In this document: piece by piece, positions 48,945-59,147 of the stretch
Position numbering within the stretch: position 1 is the stretch's first letter
Layout: each line of letters starts with the position of its first letter
From: Galerina marginata
Lineage: Eukaryota > Basidiomycota > Agaricomycetes > Agaricales > Galerinaceae
Reading direction: 5' to 3'
Length of the DNA stretch: 64,000 nt
Assembly (NCBI GenBank): GCA_023014335.1
Contig: JAECYW010000011.1
Span: 930,001-994,000, forward strand
Notes under the pieces: model-generated
The model's database searches: none
Told to the model about the DNA's origin: nothing
What the model saw: the letters and a program-made list of their open reading frames with translations, nothing else
Translations under genes and position numbers: made by a program

Positions 48945-49324
48945 GGTTATAAAAGCGGGTTAGATGAATAACGAAATCTTGGAGATGAGTATTCAGATGA
49001 AGCACAGATGCCTGCCGACCTGAAAGTATGCATTACGACCAAAATGGAAACGTCTGTAGGCTGTCGCAAGGCAGTGGTGGCTTCGATCTTATCAGATAAT
49101 GGTGTTAATTAAGGATCTCGAGAGTAAAAATGAAAATGATCGGAGATGAGGTTTCGTACAAGTTCTGGGCAAAAATATCACGGAATTAATTTACCGCCCA
49201 TTCTTCAAAAGGCTCCTACAACATGAATTCTTCACTTTAGAGGGTCAGCAACAATACCGTTTTTCACCCAATTTCAACATTGGAACAGTTCACAAATATA
49301 ACATTAAGCAGGTAAGAAAAATTG
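48945..49324. other. Intergenic region
   Basis: AT-rich promoter-side sequence of F-box gene E. No gene is seen. Confidence 0.4.
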
Positions 49325-49672
49325 TCAACTGCCATGTGTTGATTGTCCACAGATCATTGGCCGCGCGCAAAACACGTTGCGATCTACTTGACGGCTGATT
49401 GGCAAGTGGTCTTCATTGAGACCTACATCTCTATGACATGGTGATTCTAAAGGAAAGAAAGAAGCCCGGCTGGCAAAATTGAAGGCGAAGTGGACAAACC
49501 GGTCACTGCGGAACACCGCCCAACTAATAACGGAGACATCGCCTCCACATTGATCTGATGCAGCAAAGCAAAAAAGGAGAACCATATAGGTCAAATTTAA
49601 TTCGCACATACCTGCTCTGTCCACAAAAATAGACAACTGTCCTTCGGGAGGGTCCTGCAAAATATACGCCAT
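49325..49672 (-). CDS. Hypothetical 96-residue protein (weak model)
   Basis: Two exons (49672-49612, 49554-49325) joined by a 57-base intron with good sites (GTATGT ... GCATCAG) give one open frame: MAYILQDPPEGQLSIFVDRA, then DQCGGDVSVISWAVFRSDRF, ending in QSTHGS. The ATG is directly preceded by GCGCTAG, so it may instead be an internal exon of a longer gene. No domain is recognised. Confidence 0.3.
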   Translation of the reverse strand: MAYILQDPPEGQLSIFVDRAGMCELNLTYMVLLFCFAASDQCGGDVSVISWAVFRSDRFVHFAFNFASRASFFPLESPCHRDVGLNEDHLPISRQVDRNVFCARPMICGQSTHGS

Positions 49673-51400
49673 CTAGCGCCGGAAAGCAACATATGTCGCT
49701 TTCGTTCCTCGACAGATGATAAACTGCCAAATTCCAACGAGATGGTCGAACAACTTCCATAATTTGTAGATAGGCAGCCTTGAATTCGAAATCCGAGGTG
49801 CCTGTTGCTGATATATTTCTTGGGCTACAACCTGTGGGCAGATATCATCCAGGGATAACCCTGCCAAATTTACTGGTGAGTAAATGGAGATCGAAATGCA
49901 ATTTACCCAGGTCATGGTTCGTGTCTAAACTTCTTGGAGATAACATTAGTTTATTCTGTGACACTGGAGACATCGAAACCTAACGAGAGTTCTGCAATCA
50001 TCACGATCTGCACCAACAGGCGAAAATCACTGGGATTATTGACAAATTGTGTTGACATAAACTTTGTCTGCCCATCGAGAGCTTAATGCCCGCTTTACGG
50101 CGGAGGAGCATGTTGGACGTTACTCGTTCTAGCGGAAATTATAAAGCTCGCGTTCTGTAGAGAAAGAGTACGCATGAGTGGGCTTCCGTGCCTTGGAGTG
50201 GGAGAAAGGTTCGACTTTACTCGAAAGACGGACGGCATTGCTAAGGCAGTTGCGTTGACGTCGAATGGAATAATTCTGTGGAGACAACATACGAGCACTA
50301 GAGCCGTTTGATGAATTAAAGGAACGTCCCATTGCCAATGAAGCAGCATATTTGAAGGCAGAAATGTACCTGATAACAAGGGTCATGACACCAGCGGGAA
50401 AGGTTCTCTCGAAGCTTGCGCTGGCAGAAGTTTCTTGCTCCAAGAGTTGCGACATATTTGGGGTAGAGTCAAAGACTTCTTTATTTAAAGAAGCGGAGAG
50501 GCACAAAGTTGTTGGACTGGAATCCTACACGCTGCAGAAGAAAAGAAAATCAGCTTCAACAATAAATATGACCGAGCAGCCATGAAACCAATCGTAGACG
50601 GGGCATGCAAAACGCTATCATATCCCTCATAAAACAATCGCACAGCAGAAGTTGAGGTTTGAGATAAATCATGTTGGAATGCATGTGCCATAGATTATGC
50701 GATGAACATGGACATGGGTGCGGTTGGAGGTTAAAGGATTATCTCCGTAGTATGATTTTGCTCGTGATGCCGCTCCCTTCTCACTCTTTCACCTGCCCAG
50801 CCATACAGAATACAAAGAAACATCAGAGGAGGAACAACGGCGATTTAGATGTTGAGTTTGGTCCTTCTCCAGTGACGACGCTTGGCGTTATACTATTTAA
50901 AGAAAATTCAAGTTCAGTGTGTACCTACAGTCGAGGACTTGGACTACGCACTTGGATCTTGGTATCCGTCTTCAGGCGGAACCATTGAGGAATGGGCCTT
51001 GATGCAAAAACGTTGTCAGCATCTAATTTATTTCGACATAAAGCTCTCAGAAATGCACCTATTTTGTCTGCCAGCCTTTGCGAGGATTCGTTTTGTACGG
51101 AAAGTCTTTTGAGAAGGCTAGCGAAGTTTCGTCAGATATACTCTTCTCGAAAAAAGTCAATATTCTAACCATTGCTGACGACGGCGAACTAGGGGACGTT
51201 ACGGTGATGTTTGGGTCCTGGTTAAAAATAAGGTTATCCCAGTGCCATGAACTGTATAGTTGCTGTCGCGTGATTTGGGGAAAGCCGAACGTTGCCGAGT
51301 CTCCCAGTCCGACGAAGTCTGGGTTTTTCAAGTCACGTGCAGCTATAGATATCGACACGTCGTCACCAAAACGGGACACGGTTCCTTTCTACCAACAGTC
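49673..51400. other. Unresolved region with coding-like fragments
   Basis: Fragments with protein-like composition occur on the minus strand at 50130-50450 and 51170-51370, the latter reading for example GLGDSATFGFPQITRQQLYS. They lack a consistent start and splice structure. The last part also serves as the FPR2 promoter. Confidence 0.3.
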
Positions 51401-52065
51401 ATGAAGTTCTTCGCCTGGCTTTCCTCGACCCTGCTCTTTACTGCTGTTGCTGTTGCAACTGAGGAAGAAAAGCAAGCTCCTGCAGAGTTGCAAATTGTAA
51501 CGACTTTCAAGCCAGAAGCGTGTCCCAACAAAGCGCAGACTGGTGACCACATCAAGGTTCACTATGTGAGCTGGCAATCCTGGGACGAGGCCTACAGAAT
51601 ATTCTGATTGATTATCCCTCTTCAGACCGGAACACTATTCTCGAATGGAAACAAATTTGATTCAAGGTGTGTTCAGTAATTTATGTGCATTGTTGGTACT
51701 CATCTGATGAAATTGTCAGTGTTGACCGCGGCCAACCTCTTCCATTGACGCGTCAGTAATATTTTGATTATATGCTGCATGTATTAAATTTCTTTAACGT
51801 TGTAGTTGGTGTCGGTCAAGTCATCCCAGGTTGGGACCAGGGTCTCCAGGGCATGTGCCTGAACGAAAAGCGTACATTGACTATTCCGTCTCATCTCGCA
51901 TACGGTCTGTTTTATATCTTCATTATCATCCTTATAATCCATAGTTTAATCCTGCCTATTGTGTTAGGTTCTCGAGGATTTGGTAGTGTAATTCCACCAA
52001 ACTCGGCCCTGGTCTTCGACGTAGAACTTGTGGGTTTGGATGCCGTCTCTCACGAGGAACTTTAA
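51401..52065 (+). CDS. FPR2: ER-lumenal FKBP-type peptidyl-prolyl isomerase (FKBP2-like)
   Basis: This model predicts 144 residues from five exons (51401-51565, 51626-51666, 51720-51751, 51806-51904, 51968-52065), all in phase. A cleavable signal peptide (KFFAWLSSTLLFTAVAVA) and a C-terminal HEEL, an ER-retrieval signal of the HDEL type, place it in the ER lumen, where it would speed proline isomerisation of folding secretory proteins. The FKBP fold is complete: GDHIKVHYTGTLFSNG, FDSS, GQPLPLTLGVGQVIPGWDQG, LQGMCLNEKRTLTIPSHLAYG, and VIPPNSALVFDVELV. The active-site Y, F, D, V, I and W positions known from FKBP12 are recognisable. Confidence 0.93.
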
Positions 52066-52272
52066 ATTATATATATGATCATGCTATCTACCCTCGCCGA
52101 AGGCTATATTTGCGTGCTGAGAATTCGTAAGGTACACTGTTTTCCAGGATTCTTTCGGTTCTTCTGCACACTTACCTAGTGGATCCGCACTCGGGCAACT
52201 TGAAATGCTTGGTGATTCCGAATTGTCGTAAACAAGCCAGCAAAGACCGGGTGCTCTGCGCAGTCGAGAATT

Positions 52273-53781
52273 TCATGGATAATCGTGTGCATCCCAACGG
52301 AAGGGGGGGCCTATGCTTTGCGTCGTCAACTCAATAGAGTCATCGCAGAGATCTTCCAATCGATCTAATATTTTCTCGTTGTCGTTGTCACCGAGTATTT
52401 GTAATTTTTTGAAAGTGGCTCTTCCTCCTCTTCCTCCTGGAGGAAGGAGGCGTTTGTTAATCATGCTCGCAAACAGGGGTTCGTTGCCAGTTTGTAGAGC
52501 AGTTGCATCCAAAGAAAACACCTCCAGCTTGGGGCATAAAGAGAACTCCTTTTTCTCGTAATCCCAGGAGGCCATGGCGTGGATGACCGTTTTGCCTAAA
52601 GGGGGCTGGGATTCGAACATACCTCGGTGGACTCTCTTTAACGAGGGATTGAGTCGCAGGCATTGTATGAGGTCTGTCGAACTTAACGGGGACTTATAGA
52701 GAGCAAGCTCCTCGAGAAAGCACTCCGACCGTATGATGAAGGAATCGAACTGGTCGCCATCCCATTCCTCGTCATACGAGAGAGTCAAGGATGTGAGGCG
52801 GGGCATTGTAAAGTGGTTTAAAATCCGGGTCAGAGGGTAGCCATGCTCGCGATCAACGTCATCGGAAAAGACATCCAGACGTATTTTTTCCAGGTTCCAT
52901 AATTTGGTAGGGGGTGATGTAGTATCGGCGACGAAGCGACTGTTTTTTACGTGCAGGGCACGGAAACAAGTCAAGTTCGGTGATGACTGGAGGATTGCGA
53001 TGACCTCTGCGACGGTTACCGCTTCGACCTCATCGCTATCAAGCCGTAATTCCGTAAGTTGTTGAAATGGGAGGTATATCGACGTGGCCCAGCCAAACCA
53101 GTACTTTCTGCGGTGGGCGGTAAACCTTTTGTCTAGTGCTTGGGGGGCGAACACCAGGTGCCGGAGAAAAGGGGAATTCTTCCATAGTTGGTAGGGCACA
53201 GATTTCCAATCCTTCACGTCGAAGTCCAGATATGTGGCCACTCGAAGACTCTGCAGCATGGGTGCTCCGCCAGCTGTGATCTCGTATGTAGATAACATTT
53301 CATTATCAATGCCACCAACGCTAAGGTCCACTGTTTTCCAACGCGGCATCTCGAGAAAGAGACGTGCAAAAAGCTTTCTTATAGGTGGGGAGAGCTCGAT
53401 CCGGTCCCATTCGCCAGGTTCAGGCCAGGTTCCGTTATTCTGCCAGCCGTATGCGTCGGGGCCATATAAAGAAATTGACAGAGGAAGGTTATGCGACCGT
53501 TCGAGCCACAAGTCTATCAATTCCAGTCGTGGATAGAACTCGAACTCGGTGTTCAGTTCATCGCCGTTTATTGTGACATTGATTGTCGTCCAGAGTCGCG
53601 GGGTGGAGTCGACCGCGATCTTTCGCCAGAGAGAGCAAGTTTGAGTCAATGACACTGGGGCTTCCGTCCGGATGGAAGGCAAGGGTTGCTTGTGTGGAAC
53701 AGCGAACTCAAATATTTCACTCCATATCTCGGATGGGACCCTCATACGCGAGCAATTGTGTAAGAGTGAGATGGAGGGCAT
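52273..53781 (-). CDS. F-box protein F (agaric type, unrelated to paralogs A-E)
   Basis: A single-exon frame of 502 residues from the ATG at 53781. The F-box-like N terminus reads MRVPSEIWSEIFEFAVP then VSLTQTCSLWRKIAVDSTPRLW, the standard agaric arrangement. The rest is a leucine-rich region with regular blocks (PFQQLTELRLDSDEVEAV, LWNLEKIRLDVFSDD, MPRLTSLTLSYDEEW, CFLEELALYKSPLSSTDLIQ). The ATG is preceded by CTCTACCAG, which could be an acceptor, and typical relatives have a coiled N-terminal extension before the F-box. An upstream exon may therefore be missing. A decayed copy of its N-terminal half lies at 56104-56735. The stops of FPR2 and this gene are 207 bases apart. Confidence 0.8.
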   Translation of the reverse strand: MPSISLLHNCSRMRVPSEIWSEIFEFAVPHKQPLPSIRTEAPVSLTQTCSLWRKIAVDSTPRLWTTINVTINGDELNTEFEFYPRLELIDLWLERSHNLPLSISLYGPDAYGWQNNGTWPEPGEWDRIELSPPIRKLFARLFLEMPRWKTVDLSVGGIDNEMLSTYEITAGGAPMLQSLRVATYLDFDVKDWKSVPYQLWKNSPFLRHLVFAPQALDKRFTAHRRKYWFGWATSIYLPFQQLTELRLDSDEVEAVTVAEVIAILQSSPNLTCFRALHVKNSRFVADTTSPPTKLWNLEKIRLDVFSDDVDREHGYPLTRILNHFTMPRLTSLTLSYDEEWDGDQFDSFIIRSECFLEELALYKSPLSSTDLIQCLRLNPSLKRVHRGMFESQPPLGKTVIHAMASWDYEKKEFSLCPKLEVFSLDATALQTGNEPLFASMINKRLLPPGGRGGRATFKKLQILGDNDNEKILDRLEDLCDDSIELTTQSIGPPFRWDAHDYP

Positions 53782-55548
53782 CTGGTAGAGGACCGAAGGA
53801 GGTGTTTATACCAAGCCGCAGCCACTTGGAATAAGGCAAAACCCGAAGGAGAGGACGAAGGGAAGCCGCATATTTATGCGATTTGAATTTTGAAGGTGGC
53901 ATGAAAGGACCTTCCTTGATTGACGAGTCGACCGTTGCCAGACATAATGGTATGACCCTCATGTGGCCTGTGGTCCTCGCCGCTCGGTAGTTAGATCGGT
54001 GAAGCCAGGGTGAATCCCGAAGTAAGGTGGCCATGTTTTCATGTCTTCTTCAGGCCTTTTCATTGTCCAGCCAGTATGTCAGAGTCTCGATATACGTATC
54101 CAAGTATGTCGCCAAGAATCTTACGATGGGTGTCAGGACATTCAATTTCAAATTGATTCTGAATGCAATGCTAATGATCACATGATGCAAACGCGTCGCG
54201 CATCACGACCCCTGAACTGGCCCAAGATCAAAAGTCCCTTGCTATCACTAGGTGCTGCCCTCATTAAACCTCGAACAAGCAATGCTGAGATTCATTAAAA
54301 CAAAGGGCGTTCAATGTGACGGAAAGGTGCCGGTGGGACTCGACAGATCGAAAGAGATCGAGAGTAGTGGCATTGGGATCCCTTGTCGAATCCCGATGCG
54401 ATTGTTGACGCAATGATTGATCATAAAAAGCGTTCAAAAACCTGCAGGAATGCTATTGTATTACATAAGATTAAATACAAGAAGACGAAGGTAGAAAACT
54501 ACCTGAAAAGCAAGAACAACAAGGGAACTTTCCCTATATATGTTTAACGGTTTGCAAAGGTGCGGCTATTGTCATATGCAAGTGACGGATGGTGACACCA
54601 CATAATAGTACTACGCTATAATAATAGCCACCTGGCCATATGTGTTATCTAGACCCTTGCCACTGCTTCTCCTACCCACTGGCAGGCGCTCCCGGTGGTC
54701 CTTATGAGCCGCCGCCTGAATGAGAAGTTAGTCAGAGTCGTTGTCGTTGTCGGTCCAGTCGGCGTTGGTACTCATGGCGCGGTATCTCTGGTGCATATGC
54801 CATGGTGGTAGTGTGTAAAAGATAACGAGGGAACAATATAGGCCGTTCAGGCTATTTGCTCGTTACCAACAGGGATCGACCAGTTCCCTGGACTCGATTG
54901 AATGATTGAGAAACAACAGGTAGGTCTTCTTCAAACCTACATGCTTTTCTTACTGCCAGTTACTGCCCTAACTACTTCCTCAAGTTTTATTTCTTTCAGA
55001 AGTGTTCCACGCACGCAGAAGACATGAGAGGGAGTCACCGGTTGACGGTATGACTTCGATTGGTTTGCCGCGTGAATTGTCTGGACAATCGTCAAGGAAG
55101 TTGAGAATATAACAGCTCAAGCCATGTAATATAAGACTTAGCTAAAGATTTTAAGACTGTAGAGAATGACGGGATGGCCAAGACGTGGAATGAGAACAAG
55201 CGAAGACTAAAAATAGATTTTTGTGATATGCTGGTCCAATAATAGAACAAGTCCTAAGAATAATTATAGGACTGGGATGTACACTGGTAAGGTCCTACAT
55301 ACGTTTACTCATTCGCAGTGGTATGTATATATCTTCGTTCCGTTCCATAGATGTCATGACATTGGAATACTTTTTTCCAAGTGGAAGTTGATTAGCCTTG
55401 AAGTACTTTCAGCACGAGTAGGTTCTGCACATCATATCCCTTGCGGCGAATATTATTCAGTTAAAATGTATTACATTGACAGATGAGAGTCGCCGCTCAG
55501 CGCTCACCGCTGACGAATAGATGCGGCGAATCAATTCATCTAACCAGG
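53782..55548. other. Intergenic region, no supported gene
   Basis: About 1.8 kb. A frame at 54034-53717 (minus) overlaps the F-box F start and lacks family features. AT-rich sequence fills the rest. Nothing else is recognised. Confidence 0.45.
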
Positions 55549-55555
55549 TATAAAA
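55549..55555 (+). promoter_or_regulatory. TATA box of the hydrophobin-like gene
   Basis: TATAAAA lies 68 bases before the ATG at 55623, consistent with a strongly expressed small secreted-protein gene. Confidence 0.6.
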
Positions 55556-55622
55556 TGACGACTATTATAACGACAGAAAAGCCCACCACAAAGCCCTTCA
55601 AGTCGACCACACCCCGCATACC

Positions 55623-55961
55623 ATGAAATTCGGTTCTACAATTGCCAGTGTCCTCTTTTTCTTTCCCCTAATGGCCGCTGCTGCCTGCCAGCCTATGTGC
55701 TGCGATGCCATCGTAGCGTCTCTCTCACCCCCTGGACACCTCGGCAGTATGATTTCACTCTATCACTATTTATCTTTTGAGTGCTGACCTGCGACCGATC
55801 CATGCAGTTAACTGCCATGCGGGTGGCATCTACTGTGACTATGAAGGTCAAGTGGCTGCATGCTGCGCCCGTCTGGTACGTGCCGATCATCACTTTTCAG
55901 TCCGTCCGTAAAGCTGAGAATTAATGCCCAGACCTCTGCATTGAACGCGATTGGGTGCTAA
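55623..55961 (+). CDS. Very small hydrophobin-like secreted protein (8 cysteines)
   Basis: This model predicts 73 residues from three exons (55623-55746, 55808-55875, 55932-55961), all in phase. A signal peptide (MKFGSTIASVLFFFPLMAAA) leaves a mature part of about 53 residues with eight cysteines in the order C-CC-C-C-CC-C. The spacings are 3, 16, 6, 8 and 11. That order is the hydrophobin signature, and the introns fall in comparable places, but the loops are shorter than in standard class I or II proteins. If it is a hydrophobin, it would coat hyphal surfaces. It could instead be an unrelated small cysteine-rich effector-like protein with the same pairing pattern. Confidence 0.7.
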
Positions 55962-56103
55962 TGAACTGCCTGGCTTTAAGTAGTGCCTGAAGACAAAAGG
56001 TTAAAAGCAAAAATATGCAAGGCAGCGCCAGTAGTACGAGACTTTTGAAAAAAATAATACCTGTTCATTGTTGTCGCTATGATTTTAATTTAAAGAACAC
56101 TTC
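55962..56103. other. 3' flank
   Basis: A short gap between the hydrophobin-like gene and the F-box pseudogene. Confidence 0.4.
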
Positions 56104-56735
56104 CTCGGTCTCGATGCTATCAAGCCACAGTTCGAGTTGCATAAGTTGCTAAAAAGGGATGCGTATTGATCTGGCCAGCCCAACCGGCTCGTTCTGCGGT
56201 GTTCAGTACTCATGACCACAGCTTCAGGGCCAAATACCAACTCCCGGAGAAAAGAAAGGAATAATTTGGCTGTAGTTGGCGGGGTACCGCTTCTTAATTC
56301 TTCATTCCAAGTTTGAATATGCGGCTCTGTAGTAAAGGCGTTCCGTCAGACGTGATCTCATGGGCAGATAACCATTCAATATTATGTAACGCCACCGTGG
56401 CTGAAATCCGTGTTTTCGGAGGGCAGAGAGCAACTAGAAGCTGCCGGATGGGAGAAGATAGCTCGACTAGGACCCACTCCCAAGGTTCAGGCCAACCTAA
56501 ATTCTGCCGCCAGGTGTATGTGCTGGGGCCATGTACTCAAGAACGATAGACAGAGGAAGATTATGCGGCCGTTCGAGCAATAATCCATACCAATTCCAGT
56601 TGTGGATAGAGCACAAGCTCGGTGATTCGCTCCAGGTCAATTATCGTGACATCGGGCTTCGTCCAGGGATACGGGGTGGATTCGGCCGCGATCTTTCGTC
56701 AGAGAGAGCAAGTTTGAGTCAAAGACTTTCAAGTT
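56104..56735 (-). pseudogene. Decayed partial copy of F-box gene F
   Basis: Nucleotide similarity to 53030-53665 runs in order over about 630 bases. Shared blocks include CTATCAAGCC, GGTTCAGGCCA, GGGGCCATRTA, GACAGAGGAAG, CCAATTCCAGT and CGCGATCTTTCGYCAGAGAG. Many substitutions and indels break the frame throughout. The copy covers roughly residues 40-250 of the parent and stops abruptly at both ends, so it is a truncated duplication, not an active gene. Confidence 0.8.
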
Positions 56736-57424
56736 TACTGTCTCAGGCGTCAGAGTAAGCATGTCGCCGAGAATCAAGATGTGGGTTAGAACGGTGACTG
56801 CCCCCTCTAAGGGGTCACGCCGAAGAGGTTCTCCTCCTCTCCCTCATTCGACGGCTGGTTATAAGCCTAGAATCTAGATGTGGGTGTTGCCAGTGTCACA
56901 GAAATTCTCAGATGTTGAGCTCACAAGAGGTGCGGAAGATCACGTGATGAAACGCGTCGCGACTCCCGTCCCCTGAGCCGCTGTCTTCTGAGACCAGTCT
57001 GACCATTAGAACGCCATCGGATCGAATGCACAGAATAAACATTTCACCAAATAATGCAATTATGTAACACCAACGAGCCACTTCGTACACCATCTTCTGT
57101 ATCCTTCACACAATGTCTTCTCATTTTACGAGAAGCCGGAGTTCATCATGGATCATGACTCGCTGCAGTCCTCTTTTTATAACCTCTCGGCGAGTTGATT
57201 ATTTTCTTCGATCACTCATGCACATCTTGTATTGGGAACATTTATACACTACGGTAATATTGTCTAGGCGTTGAATGAGAAGAGGCTAATCTGCGATTAT
57301 ACATGCCTTTCCGAGTCCTTGAAGGGTGAATAGACCTTGAAATTCCGAGACAGGGAAGCTTGACACAGAAGACGCGCGCCTGCGCGACAGATGTACCGAC
57401 GTGCCTGTGTCGTGACTAAACACA
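56736..57424. other. Intergenic region
   Basis: No gene recognised. The last part is the promoter of the chimeric hydrophobin gene. Confidence 0.45.
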
Positions 57425-57431
57425 TATAAAA
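57425..57431 (+). promoter_or_regulatory. TATA box of the chimeric hydrophobin gene
   Basis: TATAAAA lies only 9 bases before the ATG at 57440 but 39 bases before the ATG at 57470 and 48 before that at 57479. Initiation about 30 bases downstream would exclude the first ATG, so the start is set at 57470. Confidence 0.55.
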
Positions 57432-57469
57432 GAGACAAAATGAATTGCCCATTGACCTTACTGCGCCAA

Positions 57470-58733
57470 ATGTCGTCGATGAAGTTAGTGTTCTCCGTCT
57501 CTTTTATTCTCTCCGTTTTCATCTGCACCTTTTCTGGAGCTACAGGTAAGCAGACCTTTTGTCCGAAGGCGACAGCACGCCCACCTTCGTCCATTTTAGT
57601 CATTGCATCAAGCGACGGACTGCCCAAGGTCAGAGGAATCTTCTCGAAGTTTATTCTACTGTTATTGAACCGGAATTCAGCGGGGTGAAATTGGTTCAAT
57701 CGTTTCTTCATCCACGAACGTAACTCGAACCCGCCGACAGGCGACTACCAGTACGCCGACCCAGCCAATCCGCTATCAGATTCCTTCCGGGGCCACCGCT
57801 ACTCTGACTTGCACAAATGTCGACCACTTCTTCACTATCCAACGGGCCACATTCAAATTCCCAGCTCCGATAGGCATAATCCAATTCCAGGGGAACAGCT
57901 TCTTCGGACCACAGGCGATGACGGTAGTGGGATCGACGTCGACGGCCTTTGCTGTGGCCGCAACGTCAAGCGCCTACCCTGTCTCCTCCACTTTCGAATT
58001 TACCAATACTATCCCCAACAATTTCCAGCCTACTGTCGTCAGAAATGTTGCCTTTCTGCCAGGAATTCCTCCTGTGCTTAACATCACCACTGAGGACACT
58101 GCAGACCACAATAGTAACGACATGACCTGTCTCATTACGAACGCCTTGCCCCCGCTACTCGCCGCCAGTCAGTGTCATACAGGCGGTGGTGTCCAATGCT
58201 GTAACACTACTGGGGCTAGACTATTTTGACGAGGGTCAAAATGTTTGGGCACGTCGTTTAAATTTTGCTCCCTCATTTTGACATCCCCTGTCGCCCTCAA
58301 TTATGAGAGCAAAATGTCGTAACAAAATCCAAGCACCGTGACTTAGCTTTTGACCACCGCCAAAAGTTTCCCACTTCAGTAGTGTAAGCTTCTCTTGAAT
58401 TGCGGTCGTAATAATTGATAAACTCACAGGTTCCTCGGTTTGCAGGCCAAAGTGTGATTCCAGTAACAAGCGATCCGACCATACTGCAGCTCCTCATACT
58501 CTTAGGCCTCGCGCCTGGCCCAGATACCACAGTTGGCATCACATGCAGTGCAGTCACCGTGAATAGCGATGGAACCACCTCGCCATCCTGCCCCACCCCA
58601 CCAGTTTGCTGTACTTCCAGCGCTACAGGTGAGCAACGCCTTCATTGCCACTTGGCCTTGCTAATTATAGTTTTTACAATTAACAGGTGGGGTGGGTCCG
58701 CTCGGGTGCCAACAGGTAGACCTTACCGCCTAA
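57470..58733 (+). CDS. Chimeric secreted protein with C-terminal class I hydrophobin domain
   Basis: This model predicts 284 residues from five exons (57470-57545, 57600-57628, 57681-58200, 58446-58628, 58687-58733), all in phase. A signal peptide (MKLVFSVSFILSVFICTFSG) is followed by two dibasic sites of Kex2 type (GLPKR and RTRRQ), suggesting a removed propeptide. Residues about 60-195 form a beta-rich secreted domain (ATATLTCTNVDHFFTIQRAT, EDTADHNSND). The last ~95 residues are a full class I hydrophobin domain: C-x7-CC-x32-C-x14-C-x5-CC-x12-C, with the hydrophobic loop TILQLLILLGLAPG between the third and fourth cysteines. Hydrophobins self-assemble at air-water interfaces. Introns at the CC pair and near the last CC match those of hydrophobin genes. 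The hydrophobin part has no signal peptide of its own, which points to a fusion. Confidence 0.75.
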
Positions 58734-59147
58734 AAGCCATACGGTTTGACTGTTTTACCTGCAAGAATTCCGAATCGATTGGTTCAAAACGGCTGATCAA
58801 TAGTTTACCTACCTCAATCACAACCTTATTTGTCCCATCCTCCTAGATTAAAACTTTGGTGTCTATTACCACGTAGAAGCTGAATTCGAATCGATTTGCA
58901 GTCTTTCATGTAGAGCTCAAACTTGCTTGAACCATTGGAAGTCCTTCGAAGGGAGATTGTCGATCAAAGTCGGATGTGCAAGCCAACGACTGGATTGGTG
59001 GGCTAGGATTGGGTAGAATGGCGGAAGGATTTGAAATGCCGAGCCTGGGTTTTAAGAACACTAACATCATTTCCATGGTCATTTCAACCTCTAAATGATT
59101 TAATAAATAACCGAAATACTAAAAACGGAAATCTACACCTTCACATA
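58734..59147. other. Convergent 3' intergenic region
   Basis: 414 bases between convergent stops. No gene is seen. Confidence 0.5.

Noticed and set aside
53717..54034. Minus-strand 105-codon frame overlapping the F-box F start
   Set aside because: It lacks the coiled-coil expected upstream of this F-box type and overlaps the F-box start in another frame. It was not used as an N-terminal exon.
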